This document shows, piece after piece, positions 28,725-36,940 of a stretch of 64,000 nucleotides of DNA. The position numbers and the translations under genes are program-made. The DNA comes from Gammaproteobacteria bacterium. Its GTDB lineage: Bacteria > Pseudomonadota > Gammaproteobacteria > Pseudomonadales > Pseudohongiellaceae. Where the stretch lies: contig PALV01000022.1 in the NCBI GenBank assembly GCA_002706685.1, positions 1 through 64,000 of the forward strand, given 5' to 3'. The notes under the pieces were generated by a model. It ran no database searches. It worked only from the letters and a program-made list of their open reading frames with translations, and had not been told where the DNA came from. Every line of letters starts with the position of its first letter. The stretch's first letter is position 1.

Positions 28725-29588
28725 ATGAAAACATCAAAGTTGCTGGCGCTGTTCACAGTAGCGGCTGCCATCAGTTTCAACGCTCAAGCAGCGGATCGGG
28801 TTGGCGATTTCAACCTGATCGACAATACGGGCAAGGCCCACCAGCTGAGCAAGTATGCGTTCAATAAAGCAGTCGTGATCGTTTCCCAGCAGGCAGGTTG
28901 TACCGCCAACCAGGAAAACATCGCGCGCTACAAGCAGCTGCGTACCAATTTCGACCACCGTGGCGTGAGCTTCCTGATGATCAATTCATCAGTGGAAGAC
29001 GAGCGTGATGACATCCGTGCCGAGGAAGCAGTCTGGAATTATGACTTCCCTATCATGGATGACGACGGCCAGCTCGTTGCTGATGCCCTGGGCATCGATA
29101 AAGCCGGTCAGGTGGTTGTAGTGGATCCGGTTCGTATGAATGTTCTGTACCGTGGCCCGATGCCCGCTCAGTGGGCGCGTCACGAGCTGGGCACTGTGCT
29201 GGAAGCCGTTCTGGCCGACGGCGCTGACAGCCGTCAGATGGAAACCGTAAATGTGGACTTTGAGGCAGCCGAAGGCTGTGCACTTGAATTCCCGATGCGT
29301 GATCGTTACCAGGCAGAAGCGCCTGATTACGAAACTGAAGTAGCGCCGATCCTGATCGAGCGTTGCGTTGGCTGTCACGTTGAAGGCGGTATCGGTCCAT
29401 TTGCCATGAACAGCCACATGATGATTCAGGGCTGGAGCCCGATGATCAAAGAGGTTCTCATGACCAAGCGTATGCCTCCGATGCAGGTCGACCCCACGGT
29501 CCGTACCTGGATCAACGCAGGCAACATGCCGGTTGAAGAACGTCAGATCCTCGTACACTGGATCAATGCTGGCTCACCGCGTAACTGA
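28725..29588 (+). CDS. exported redoxin-cytochrome c hybrid protein
   Basis: 287-residue secreted protein with a signal peptide ending AQA-A (about residue 22). Residues about 24-165 form a thioredoxin/AhpC-like domain; the active-site region has a single cysteine (QQAGCTANQ, Cys59) instead of CxxC. Residues about 200-287 hold one haem c site, CVGCH (214-218), with Met250 or Met253 (KRMPPM) as possible axial ligand. Cys185 is a further cysteine. It lies between two copper monooxygenase-like genes, so it may pass electrons to or mature their copper sites. In some other bacteria I recall redoxin, cytochrome and copper monooxygenase domains fused in one protein, which would support this. Own promoter and terminator. 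Confidence 0.75.
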   Translation: MKTSKLLALFTVAAAISFNAQAADRVGDFNLIDNTGKAHQLSKYAFNKAVVIVSQQAGCTANQENIARYKQLRTNFDHRGVSFLMINSSVEDERDDIRAEEAVWNYDFPIMDDDGQLVADALGIDKAGQVVVVDPVRMNVLYRGPMPAQWARHELGTVLEAVLADGADSRQMETVNVDFEAAEGCALEFPMRDRYQAEAPDYETEVAPILIERCVGCHVEGGIGPFAMNSHMMIQGWSPMIKEVLMTKRMPPMQVDPTVRTWINAGNMPVEERQILVHWINAGSPRN

Positions 29589-29610
29589 TAATGCGCTGAC
29601 AAGCATGAGG

Positions 29611-29637
29611 AAAAGCCGCCTTCGGGCGGCTTTTTTG
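29611..29637 (+). terminator. terminator of the redoxin-cytochrome gene
   Basis: AAAAGCCGCC-TTCG-GGCGGCTTTTTT: a stable stem with a UUCG-type tetraloop followed by a T-run. Confidence 0.92.
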
Positions 29638-29640
29638 TTT

Positions 29641-29692
29641 GTTAAAGGGGACGGAGGGATTTAGCTTGCTAAATCCCTCCGTCCCCTTTAAC
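29641..29692. repeat. 52-nt perfect palindrome (REP/BIME-like or MITE-like)
   Basis: The 25-nt arm at 29641-29665 is exactly reverse-complementary to 29668-29692, with only TT between. The arms carry GGGGACGGAGGGA, a sequence type I associate with repeats next to REP-associated tyrosine transposases. It begins four bases after the preceding terminator and ends just before the promoter of paralogue 2. No transposase gene is nearby, so it would be a non-autonomous copy. There is no second copy in this window. Confidence 0.8.
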
Positions 29693-29696
29693 ACTA

Positions 29697-29725
29697 TTGC
29701 TTTACTGGAATCTGTGGTTTAGAGT
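29697..29725 (+). promoter_or_regulatory. candidate promoter of copper monooxygenase-like gene 2
   Basis: TTGCTT (29697-29702), a 17-bp spacer and TAGAGT (29720-29725). The -35 box starts five bases after the right end of the palindrome, so insertion of that repeat may have rearranged this promoter. Confidence 0.4.
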
Positions 29726-29786
29726 CGGCCTTAATGCAAGGTAGTTTGTGTGCAGAACACAAAATTCCCGCACGAGGACAAGGAAA

Positions 29787-30743
29787 ATGAGAATAAAAAG
29801 CCTGACCGCTGCATTTGCGCTGGCTGCCGCCTGGGGAGTTCAGGCGCACGCAGGTGTAGATCCCCTGACACAGATCCAGCCACCGTCAAACGAATGGACC
29901 TATGACGGTTCCAATCCTGACCAGATTATCGAAGTGCCCAGCTTTACTGTACCTGCCACCGGTGTAATCGACTACATCAACTCGGTGATTCCTCTCGAAT
30001 TCGAAGAGGAAAAGTGGGTCAAGGCGGTGCAGTTCATTCCCGGTGACAAGCGCGTCCTGCACCATCTGCTGTCTTATGTTGTGGCCCATGATGGCAATAA
30101 CGAAGGCATGATTGATGAAGCGTCCAACGACCCGCGCCGCGAATTCCTTGAAGGCTATGCGCCTGGTAAGGAATATGCCACTGAATTTCCTGAGAATACT
30201 GGTATCAAAGTGCCTGTGGGCTCTGCTCTGCGTATGAGCATCCACTACACTTCTTTCGGCCAGGAAACCGTAGACAATACCCGTGTTGGCCTGTGGTTCG
30301 CTGACGAGAACGACCAGCCGGAACTGGAGTACCACACCTACTCGGTGTCCGCCAATGGCGCCGAACGGCTGCACATCCCGCCGGGAGCGATGGAGCACGA
30401 AATGGCCGCCAGTCATGTGTTTGAGGACGCCATTGTCCTGCACGGATTCCGTGCTCACATGCACTATCGCGGCAAATCCATGTCAGCCCGCGTTATCTAT
30501 CCTGACAATACCCAGGAGCAGATCATCAACGTGGCCAACTATAACTTTGCCTGGCAGCCCACCTACCGCATGGACGAGCCGATGGTTCTGCCGGCAGGCT
30601 CCCGCGTTGTTGTGGAAGGTCTGTTTGACAACTCTGAGTACAACCCCGGCAACCCCGACCCAACAGTACCGGCCGTCGGTGGTCCCCAGAGCTGGGAAGA
30701 AATGTTTATTGGTTACTTCTCGTACACAGACGTGCCCAATTAA
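29787..30743 (+). CDS. periplasmic copper type II monooxygenase-like protein, paralogue 2
   Basis: 318-residue paralogue of the gene at 27454, very similar over its whole length. The signal peptide ends AHA-G, and the mature protein opens GVDPLTQIQPPSNEW. The copper-ligand set is kept: VLHHLL, SIHYTSFG, FRAHMHYRG and WEEMFIGYF. The start is the ATG at 29787 with GAGGA eight bases upstream; the open frame extends 13 codons further without a ribosome site. It is a separate transcription unit, and its upstream region lacks the shared 15-bp element in intact form. Differences cluster near residues 95-110 and 185-200, loops where substrate choice could change. Confidence 0.8.
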   Translation: MRIKSLTAAFALAAAWGVQAHAGVDPLTQIQPPSNEWTYDGSNPDQIIEVPSFTVPATGVIDYINSVIPLEFEEEKWVKAVQFIPGDKRVLHHLLSYVVAHDGNNEGMIDEASNDPRREFLEGYAPGKEYATEFPENTGIKVPVGSALRMSIHYTSFGQETVDNTRVGLWFADENDQPELEYHTYSVSANGAERLHIPPGAMEHEMAASHVFEDAIVLHGFRAHMHYRGKSMSARVIYPDNTQEQIINVANYNFAWQPTYRMDEPMVLPAGSRVVVEGLFDNSEYNPGNPDPTVPAVGGPQSWEEMFIGYFSYTDVPN

Positions 30744-30763
30744 ATCAATTGCTTAGCAAAGGA

Positions 30764-30800
30764 ATGGGGCGTGCTGTCAATCAGCGCGCCCCATTTTTTT
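30764..30800 (+). terminator. terminator of copper monooxygenase-like gene 2
   Basis: ATGGGGCG (30764-30771) pairs with CGCCCCAT (30787-30794), the stem continues through GCTG/CAGC, and seven T follow. Confidence 0.92.
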
Positions 30801-30806
30801 GTGGTA

Positions 30807-30821
30807 ACACTTTGTTGCAAA
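30807..30821 (+). promoter_or_regulatory. shared upstream element, copy 2
   Basis: Second exact copy of ACACTTTGTTGCAAA (first at 27221-27235). It ends 16 bp before the predicted -35 box of paralogue 3, the same distance as in front of paralogue 1. Confidence 0.5.
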
Positions 30822-30837
30822 GCATTGATTTCAAAGC

Positions 30838-30866
30838 TTGAGCCGCACTGTTTTGTGGCATACGAT
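30838..30866 (+). promoter_or_regulatory. candidate promoter of copper monooxygenase-like gene 3
   Basis: TTGAGC (30838-30843), a 17-bp spacer and TACGAT (30861-30866), about 45 bp before the start codon. Confidence 0.5.
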
Positions 30867-30910
30867 CAAGGTCGAGTGATATTCCATTTCCAACGACAGG
30901 AGCAGTGACA

Positions 30911-31873
30911 ATGAAAAAAACGAGTTTGACTGCTGCAATGCTGCTGGCCTCGAGCTGGGCAGTCGTAGCTGATGCGGGAGTTGACCCATTAACTCAGATA
31001 CAGCCACCACAAAGTGAGTGGCAGTATAACGGGGCCGAGCCGGACGTTGTGATCGATGTCCCCAGCTTCACGGTGCCTGCCACAGGTGTTATCGACTATA
31101 TCGACTCGGTAATTCCTCTGGAATTTGGCGAGGAGAAGTGGGTAAAAGCGGTTCAGTTTATCCCGGGTGACAAACGAGTTCTGCACCACTTGTTGTCCTA
31201 TGTCGTCGCTGATGAACCCCAGGAAGAAGGCATGATCGACGAGGCGGTCAACGATCCGCGTCGTGAGTTCCTGGAAGGTTATGCGCCTGGTAAGGAATAT
31301 GCCACCGAGTTTCCAGAAGGTACCGGTATTCGAGTGCCAGAGGATTCCGCGCTGCGCATGAGCATCCACTACACGTCATTCGGTCAGGAAACTGTCGACA
31401 ACACCCGTGTTGGTCTGTGGTTCTATGAGGATGAAGAAGAGCCGAATCTGGAGTTCCACACGTACTCAGTCTCTCCTGGTAACCGTACTGAAAACATCGT
31501 GATTCCGCCTGGTGCCATGGAGCACGAAATGGCAGCAACTCACGTGTTTGAGGAAGACATTCTGCTGTACGGCTTCCGTGCGCATATGCACTACCGTGGC
31601 AAGTCCATGGCAGCCCGCGTGATCTATCCTGACAACACGCAGGAAGACATCATCAATGTTGCCAACTACAACTTTGCCTGGCAGCCCACTTACCGCATGG
31701 ACGAGCCCATGGTCATTCCGGCTGGTTCGCGCGTGGTGGTAGAGGGTCTGTTTGACAACTCCGAGTACAACCCGGGTGTGCCTGATCCTACCGTAACTGC
31801 TTATGGTGGCCTGCAGAGCTGGGAGGAGATGTTTATTGGTTACTTCTCCTACACGGATCTACCATCCGAGTAA
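30911..31873 (+). CDS. periplasmic copper type II monooxygenase-like protein, paralogue 3
   Basis: 320-residue paralogue of the genes at 27454 and 29787. The signal peptide ends ADA-G, and the mature start GVDPLTQIQPPQSEW is nearly that of paralogue 2. All six copper ligands are kept (HH, H, HxH, and Met in WEEMFIGYF). The ATG at 30911 has AGGAG eight bases upstream; the in-frame GTG at 30905 lies inside that spacing and is less likely. A distinct acidic loop (FYEDEEEPNLEF) replaces the loop near residue 175 of the others. Own promoter and terminator. Three such genes in 4.4 kb point to recent tandem duplication. Confidence 0.8.
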   Translation: MKKTSLTAAMLLASSWAVVADAGVDPLTQIQPPQSEWQYNGAEPDVVIDVPSFTVPATGVIDYIDSVIPLEFGEEKWVKAVQFIPGDKRVLHHLLSYVVADEPQEEGMIDEAVNDPRREFLEGYAPGKEYATEFPEGTGIRVPEDSALRMSIHYTSFGQETVDNTRVGLWFYEDEEEPNLEFHTYSVSPGNRTENIVIPPGAMEHEMAATHVFEEDILLYGFRAHMHYRGKSMAARVIYPDNTQEDIINVANYNFAWQPTYRMDEPMVIPAGSRVVVEGLFDNSEYNPGVPDPTVTAYGGLQSWEEMFIGYFSYTDLPSE

Positions 31874-31934
31874 GTTGTTGAAATCAGCCTGACCACCCGC
31901 TATGGTAGGCTGACTAAACAAGCAGTACGTATAC

Positions 31935-31970
31935 AAAGGGGCTGCTTCCTGACAGGAGCGGCCCTTTTTG
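31935..31970 (+). terminator. terminator of copper monooxygenase-like gene 3
   Basis: AAAGGGGC pairs with the GGCCCTTT side, with an inner TCCTG/CAGGA stem, followed by a T-run. It resembles the terminator after paralogue 1, as expected if the unit was duplicated together with its terminator. Confidence 0.85.
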
Positions 31971-31996
31971 TTTTCAATTCACAGGAAAAAGAAAAT

Positions 31997-33106
31997 ATGT
32001 CGTCGAATGCTTCACTGGATGTTTTGCTGAAACCCTTCGAAAGCCCCAAGCTACAGTTGAAAAACCGCGTTGTTATGGCGCCCATGACACGTCAGTTTTC
32101 GCCAGACGGTGTGCCACATCAGTTGGTGGTTGACTATTATCGACGCCGCGCCGAAGGCGATGTGGGTCTGATTATCACTGAAGGTACTACGGTCGGACAC
32201 AAGGCTGCTTCCTTCGACAGCAAAATCCCCAATTTCCACACCGATGAAGCGCTGGCCGGCTGGAAGCAGGTAGTGGATGCCGTCCACAAGGCTGGCGGCA
32301 AGATCGCTCCCCAGCTCTGGCATGTCGGTTGTGCGCGCAAGCCTGGCACAGGTCCGTATCCTGATTTCCCCAGCGCGACACCATCCGGTTATGCGCTGCC
32401 CGGCAAAAAAGTGGGTGAGCCACTGACAACAGCCGAAATTGACAATATCGTCAAAGCCTTTGGCGAAGCCGGTGGTAACGCCAAAAAGCTTGGTTTTGAT
32501 GCGCTGGAAATTCACGGCGCGCACGGCTACATGATTGATGACTTTCTGTGGGAAGGGCTGAATCAGCGCAGTGACCAGTACGGCGGTTCGCGCGCCAAAC
32601 GCAGTCAGTTTGCGGTTGAGATCGTCCAGGCGATCCGTGCGGAGGTGGGCGAGGATTTCCCCATCATCTTCCGTTTCTCGCAGTGGAAGCAGCAGGACTA
32701 CAACGCGCGACTGGCCGAAACGCCGGAGCAGCTGGCAGAAGTGCTGCAACCAATCTCCGACGCAGGCGTGGATATCTTCCATTGCAGTCAGCGTCGTTTC
32801 TGGGAGCCGGAATTCGAAGGTTCCGGCATGAATCTGGCCGGCTGGACACGTCGCCTGCTCAACAAACCAACTATCACTGTCGGCAGTGTCAGCCTTAATG
32901 AAGAATTCATTACAACCTTCCAGGGCGGTCAGGCCGATGCGGCAGACATTCAGGAGCTGCTGCAGCGTCTGGATGCCGACGAGTTTGATCTGGTGGCTGT
33001 TGGCCGTGCCCTGATTGCCAACCCGAACTGGGTGCAACTGATCACTCAGGGGCAGGCAGGCAGCCTGAAAACCTACGAAAAATCCTTGCTGGCGGAGCTG
33101 GTATAA
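31997..33106 (+). CDS. NADH:flavin oxidoreductase, Old Yellow Enzyme family
   Basis: 369-residue FMN-dependent TIM-barrel enzyme. The N terminus LKNRVVMAPMTRQFSPDG is typical of the FMN-binding first strand. The active-site pair lies in IHGAHGYMIDDFLW (His-x-x-His, about 174-177), followed by NQRSDQYGGS. VGRALIANPNW is the C-terminal phosphate-binding motif. Such enzymes reduce activated C=C bonds, and some relatives demethylate amines. There is no C-terminal FeS/FAD extension, so it is the short OYE form. It is 21 bp upstream of a BCCT transporter gene, suggesting joint use of a quaternary or tertiary amine; the substrate is unproven. Confidence 0.9.
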   Translation: MSSNASLDVLLKPFESPKLQLKNRVVMAPMTRQFSPDGVPHQLVVDYYRRRAEGDVGLIITEGTTVGHKAASFDSKIPNFHTDEALAGWKQVVDAVHKAGGKIAPQLWHVGCARKPGTGPYPDFPSATPSGYALPGKKVGEPLTTAEIDNIVKAFGEAGGNAKKLGFDALEIHGAHGYMIDDFLWEGLNQRSDQYGGSRAKRSQFAVEIVQAIRAEVGEDFPIIFRFSQWKQQDYNARLAETPEQLAEVLQPISDAGVDIFHCSQRRFWEPEFEGSGMNLAGWTRRLLNKPTITVGSVSLNEEFITTFQGGQADAADIQELLQRLDADEFDLVAVGRALIANPNWVQLITQGQAGSLKTYEKSLLAELV

Positions 33107-33127
33107 CAATCTAAAGAGGAGGGCGGA

Positions 33128-34675
33128 ATGTTTGAGCGTCTGGGCAACAGGCTGGGACTGAATGCGATACCGCAAATATTCGTCACGGCTGCCGCGATCG
33201 CGATTGTGTTTGTGGCGTTCGCCATTCCGTTCCACGAGCCGTTTGCATATGCCTTTGGCCTGGTGGGTAGTTTCACCTTCCAGTACTTCGGCTGGTTTTA
33301 TGTAGCAAGTGTGTCCGGGCTGCTGATTTTTTTGATCTGGATTGCCTTCAGCAAATATGGCGGTATTCGCCTGGGTGCAGATGAAGAGACTCCGCAGTAC
33401 AGCACCGAGACCTGGTTTGCGATGCTGTTTGCCGCAGGTATCGGCACCATCCTGATGTTCTGGGGGGTGGCGGAGCCACTATCACACTTCGCCAATCCGC
33501 CCATGGCAGGTATCGAGCCACAAACGGTGGACGCTGCCAAACATGCCATGAATGTGGCGCTCTACCATTTCGGCCTGCACACCTGGACAATCTTCACACT
33601 CCCAGCGTTGGCGATTGCTTACTTCAGTTATCGCAAGAATCTGCCAATGCGCATCAGCAGTGTGTTTTATCCGGTGCTGGGTGATCGTATTTTCGGGCCT
33701 ATCGGCTGGACCATCGACATCATCGCGCTACTGGGCACGCTGTTTGGAGTGGCGGTTTCTGTCGGCCTGGGTACGCTGCAATTAAATAGCGGTCTCAATG
33801 TGGTGTTTGGCGTGCCAATAGGTGTAATGTCGCAAATCGTCATCGTGGCCGTTATCACCATCATAGCCACTGTCTCTGTTGCGCTGGGGCTGGATCGCGG
33901 CATAAAGCGGCTTTCTGAAATCAATATTGTACTGGCGCTGATCGTGATGCTGTTTGTCTGGCTGGCTGGGCCGACGCTGTTTATCACCTCTGGCATTGTG
34001 CAGAATTTTGGCAATTACATGCAGAACCTGCCGTGGATGGCCTTCTGGACGGAGGCGTACCAGGGCACCAGCTGGCAGCAAAGCTGGACGGTGTTCTACT
34101 GGGCATGGACGATTTCCTGGGCACCGTATGTAGGCATTTTTATTGCGCGTATTTCACGCGGGCGCACCATCAGGCAGTTTGTACTTGGCGCACTGCTGGC
34201 GCCCATGGCATTCACGCTGGTGTGGTTCTCTGTGTTTGGTCTGGCGGCTATCGATCAGGAACTGAATCAGGGAATCGATCTGGTAACCCAGGTGGAAAAT
34301 AACGTTGCTATCGCGCTATTCGATTTCCTGGCAACTTTCCCGCTGCCGACGCTGATGTCGGGCATAAGCCTGATAGTGATCGTGGTTTTCCTGACAACCT
34401 CGGCCGATTCGGCCGCGCTGGTAGTGGATCAGCTTTCACGCAATGACATACAGCCCAGCCTGGTGCGTCAGCGCATTTTCTGGACATTCCTGCTGGGTGC
34501 AATTGCTGGCACACTGATGCTGGGTGGTGGTCTGGATGCGCTGCAGAACGTGATCACCACGCTGGGTTTCCCATTCTGCGTCCTGCTGGTGTTTATGGCT
34601 TACTCGCTGCGGCGATCGCTGCACCAGGATTTGACGGAGCGGTTGGAGCAAGCGCAGCGATCAGGCCCGCAATAG
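33128..34675 (+). CDS. BCCT-family betaine/carnitine/choline transporter
   Basis: 515-residue secondary transporter with about twelve transmembrane helices. The family signature is clear: WTVFYWAWTISWAPYVGIFI, directly followed by ARISRGRTIRQF. The tryptophan-rich TM8 substrate box (WAWTISWAP) supports a trimethylammonium-type or related substrate. The glycine-rich TM3 segment FGVAVSVGLGTLQLNSGL differs somewhat from the sodium-coupled GMGIG motif of BetP-like members. GAGGAGGG precedes the ATG. Probably co-transcribed with the upstream oxidoreductase. Its 3' end overlaps that of rlmKL by 15 bp. Confidence 0.92.
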   Translation: MFERLGNRLGLNAIPQIFVTAAAIAIVFVAFAIPFHEPFAYAFGLVGSFTFQYFGWFYVASVSGLLIFLIWIAFSKYGGIRLGADEETPQYSTETWFAMLFAAGIGTILMFWGVAEPLSHFANPPMAGIEPQTVDAAKHAMNVALYHFGLHTWTIFTLPALAIAYFSYRKNLPMRISSVFYPVLGDRIFGPIGWTIDIIALLGTLFGVAVSVGLGTLQLNSGLNVVFGVPIGVMSQIVIVAVITIIATVSVALGLDRGIKRLSEINIVLALIVMLFVWLAGPTLFITSGIVQNFGNYMQNLPWMAFWTEAYQGTSWQQSWTVFYWAWTISWAPYVGIFIARISRGRTIRQFVLGALLAPMAFTLVWFSVFGLAAIDQELNQGIDLVTQVENNVAIALFDFLATFPLPTLMSGISLIVIVVFLTTSADSAALVVDQLSRNDIQPSLVRQRIFWTFLLGAIAGTLMLGGGLDALQNVITTLGFPFCVLLVFMAYSLRRSLHQDLTERLEQAQRSGPQ

Positions 34676-36850
34676 CCAGGTCTGGTGTATGCGCGCATTC
34701 CGGGCAAAGTCCTTGTCCAGGCTGCGCGCGGTGTAATCCTCGACCCTGTATTTTTCAGTGACCGAGGGATCCAGTTTGAAGCGGCGCATGTTGTTGGAAA
34801 ATATCAGCACGCCGCCAGGCCGCAGCCGCTGCATGCATTGCTCGATCAAGGTGACATGGTCTCGCTGGATATCCAGCACATTGCTGGTGCTTTTCGAGTT
34901 TGAGAAGGTCGGCGGATCCAGAAAGATCATATCGAAACTTTGCCGGCACTTTTGCAGATAGACCATACAGTCCATCTCGACCAGTTCGTTCTGCCACAGA
35001 TTCAATTCGTTCAGCGCCAGATTGCGACGCGCCCAGCTCAGATAGGTCCTGGACAGATCCACACTGACTGTTCGCTTGGCGCCGCCCAGCGCTGCCTGCA
35101 CGCTTACCGAGCCGGTGTAGCAGAACAGGTTAAGCACCTCTTTGTCTTTGGCGTTTTCATGCACGTAGCGACGAATCGGGCGATGGTCCAGAAACAGACC
35201 CGTGTCCAGGTAACGGTGCAGATTCACCAGTAACTGGGCGTCGCCTTCTCTGACAATAATATCTTCTGCATCCTGCTGCAGTGGCTGGTACTGCTGCTTG
35301 CCTTTTTGCCGTTCGCGCACTTTGATGCTTACGCGTGACGCCGGCAGAGACAGCACGTGCTGCACGGCCAGCAATGCCTGGCGGCGTCTCAGCGCGGCAT
35401 CGGCCTCGTTGACGGTGGCAGGCGGTTTGTACTCCTGCACGTGAGCATGGACCTGTTGTTGCTGATCCACGTAAATATCAATGGCGAACGCAAATTCAGG
35501 AATGTCGGCGTCATACAGACGGTAGTTTTCTATCTGTTGCTGACGTGCCCAGCGACCCAGGTTCTTCTGGTTCTTGCGCAGTCGATTGGCCAGCATCTGC
35601 CCGCCATCGTCGAGTGCGGCCTCGGTTATCTGGTTGGCACTGTCGACGGCTGGTGCCGAGCGCTGATAGATGGCGTCATCATTGACGTTGAACAGCAGCA
35701 GTTTGGCAGGCAGCTGGCCGTTAAAAAATGCGTACTGGCGATGACTGTGCATGCCCAGCAGCTTGCCCCACTCGGGTCGCGCCGTGAAAACGGCTGCCTG
35801 AGCACCCATGGCGTTGCGCTTGATCAGGCCGCCCAGCTGCTGATAAAGCGTCATCACTTCAGCGTCTTCGCCCAGGCGTTCGGCATAGGGCGGATTGGTG
35901 ATCAGCAGCGTAACAGGCATCTCTACCACGGCTTCACTGACCGTGTGCGAGCTGAATTCAATGTGGTCCCAGACTTCGGCTCGCTCCGCATTGCGGCGGG
36001 CCATACCCAGTGCCCGCAGATCCTGGTCGCTGCCCAGCGCCTGGCCTGCCCAGGTCTTGCCGGCATCACGGCGTTGCTCCGCCTCTTTGCGAACCGCATC
36101 AATGGCGCTCTGGTCATGGCGCAGCCAGCGAGAATAACCGTCGGCGCGCAGCAGGCCGGGCGCCACATCCATGGCCATCAATACTGCCTCAATGATCAGG
36201 GTGCCTGCGCCGCACATGGGGTCGTAAATGACCGGCTGCGGCGCTTGCGCCAGCGCTGGCCAGCCGGCGCGGATCAGTAGCGCGGCGGCGAGAGTTTCTT
36301 TCATGGGCGCATCACCCTGTTCAACGCGGTAGCCACGACGGTGCAGGCTGCCGCTGGCCAGTTCTATGCCCAGCAGCACGCGGTCTTTTTTCAGAACGGC
36401 GTGAATACGGATATCAGGGGACTGTTTGGCAACGTCAGGGCGTTGCTGGCCCGATGCGCGAAACTGGTCGACTACGGCGTCTTTGACACGTTGCGCGATA
36501 AACTGGGTGTGGCGCAGCAGTCGATTGGTGCCAGACGCGCTGATGGCAAAGCTGTGCGAGGCGCGCATGTGCTGCAGCCAGTCGATGCTGTCGGCAGCCT
36601 GGTACAGTTGCTCGGCGTCGGCAGCCGGCATGTCGGCCAGGATCACAATCACCCGGTTGGCGATCCGAGAGTACATGGTGGCGCGGTAGGCGGTACTCAG
36701 ATCGCCAGAAAAGTACACGCCGGCCACCGTCTGGCGAATATCCTGTGCGCCCAGCGACTGCAGTTCATCCTGCAGCAGGGGTTCAAGGCTTTTGGCGCAG
36801 GTGGCAAACCAGGCGTAGGAGGCAGCGGAGGCGGTTTCGGGTGATCTCAT
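34661..36850 (-). CDS. rlmKL: bifunctional 23S rRNA methyltransferase RlmKL
   Basis: 729-residue fusion that in E. coli makes m2G2445 (RlmL part) and m7G2069 (RlmK part) in 23S rRNA. The N-terminal half has a THUMP domain (about 20-160), YDPMCGAGTLIIEAV and the catalytic TNPPYAERLG. The C-terminal half has NLFCYTGSVSVQAALGGAK and the second site FLDPPTFSNS. The reading frame is open for another 105 codons upstream, but MRSPETASAASYAWFATCAK at 36850 matches where the protein should begin. E. coli RlmKL has 702 residues. Divergent from rlmJ, with 90 bp between. Confidence 0.95.
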   Translation of the reverse strand: MRSPETASAASYAWFATCAKSLEPLLQDELQSLGAQDIRQTVAGVYFSGDLSTAYRATMYSRIANRVIVILADMPAADAEQLYQAADSIDWLQHMRASHSFAISASGTNRLLRHTQFIAQRVKDAVVDQFRASGQQRPDVAKQSPDIRIHAVLKKDRVLLGIELASGSLHRRGYRVEQGDAPMKETLAAALLIRAGWPALAQAPQPVIYDPMCGAGTLIIEAVLMAMDVAPGLLRADGYSRWLRHDQSAIDAVRKEAEQRRDAGKTWAGQALGSDQDLRALGMARRNAERAEVWDHIEFSSHTVSEAVVEMPVTLLITNPPYAERLGEDAEVMTLYQQLGGLIKRNAMGAQAAVFTARPEWGKLLGMHSHRQYAFFNGQLPAKLLLFNVNDDAIYQRSAPAVDSANQITEAALDDGGQMLANRLRKNQKNLGRWARQQQIENYRLYDADIPEFAFAIDIYVDQQQQVHAHVQEYKPPATVNEADAALRRRQALLAVQHVLSLPASRVSIKVRERQKGKQQYQPLQQDAEDIIVREGDAQLLVNLHRYLDTGLFLDHRPIRRYVHENAKDKEVLNLFCYTGSVSVQAALGGAKRTVSVDLSRTYLSWARRNLALNELNLWQNELVEMDCMVYLQKCRQSFDMIFLDPPTFSNSKSTSNVLDIQRDHVTLIEQCMQRLRPGGVLIFSNNMRRFKLDPSVTEKYRVEDYTARSLDKDFARNARIHQTWLLRA

Positions 36851-36940
36851 AGCGGCGCATGATACTACGAATCCAGCGCCATTTACTCTATGATGCCGGT
36901 TTTTAACGCCAATCAATTCCGACTTGATGTTGAACCACTG

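Noticed and set aside
32051..33235. 394-codon minus-strand open frame over the oxidoreductase gene
   Set aside because: Antisense of a clear Old Yellow Enzyme gene, without signals of its own.
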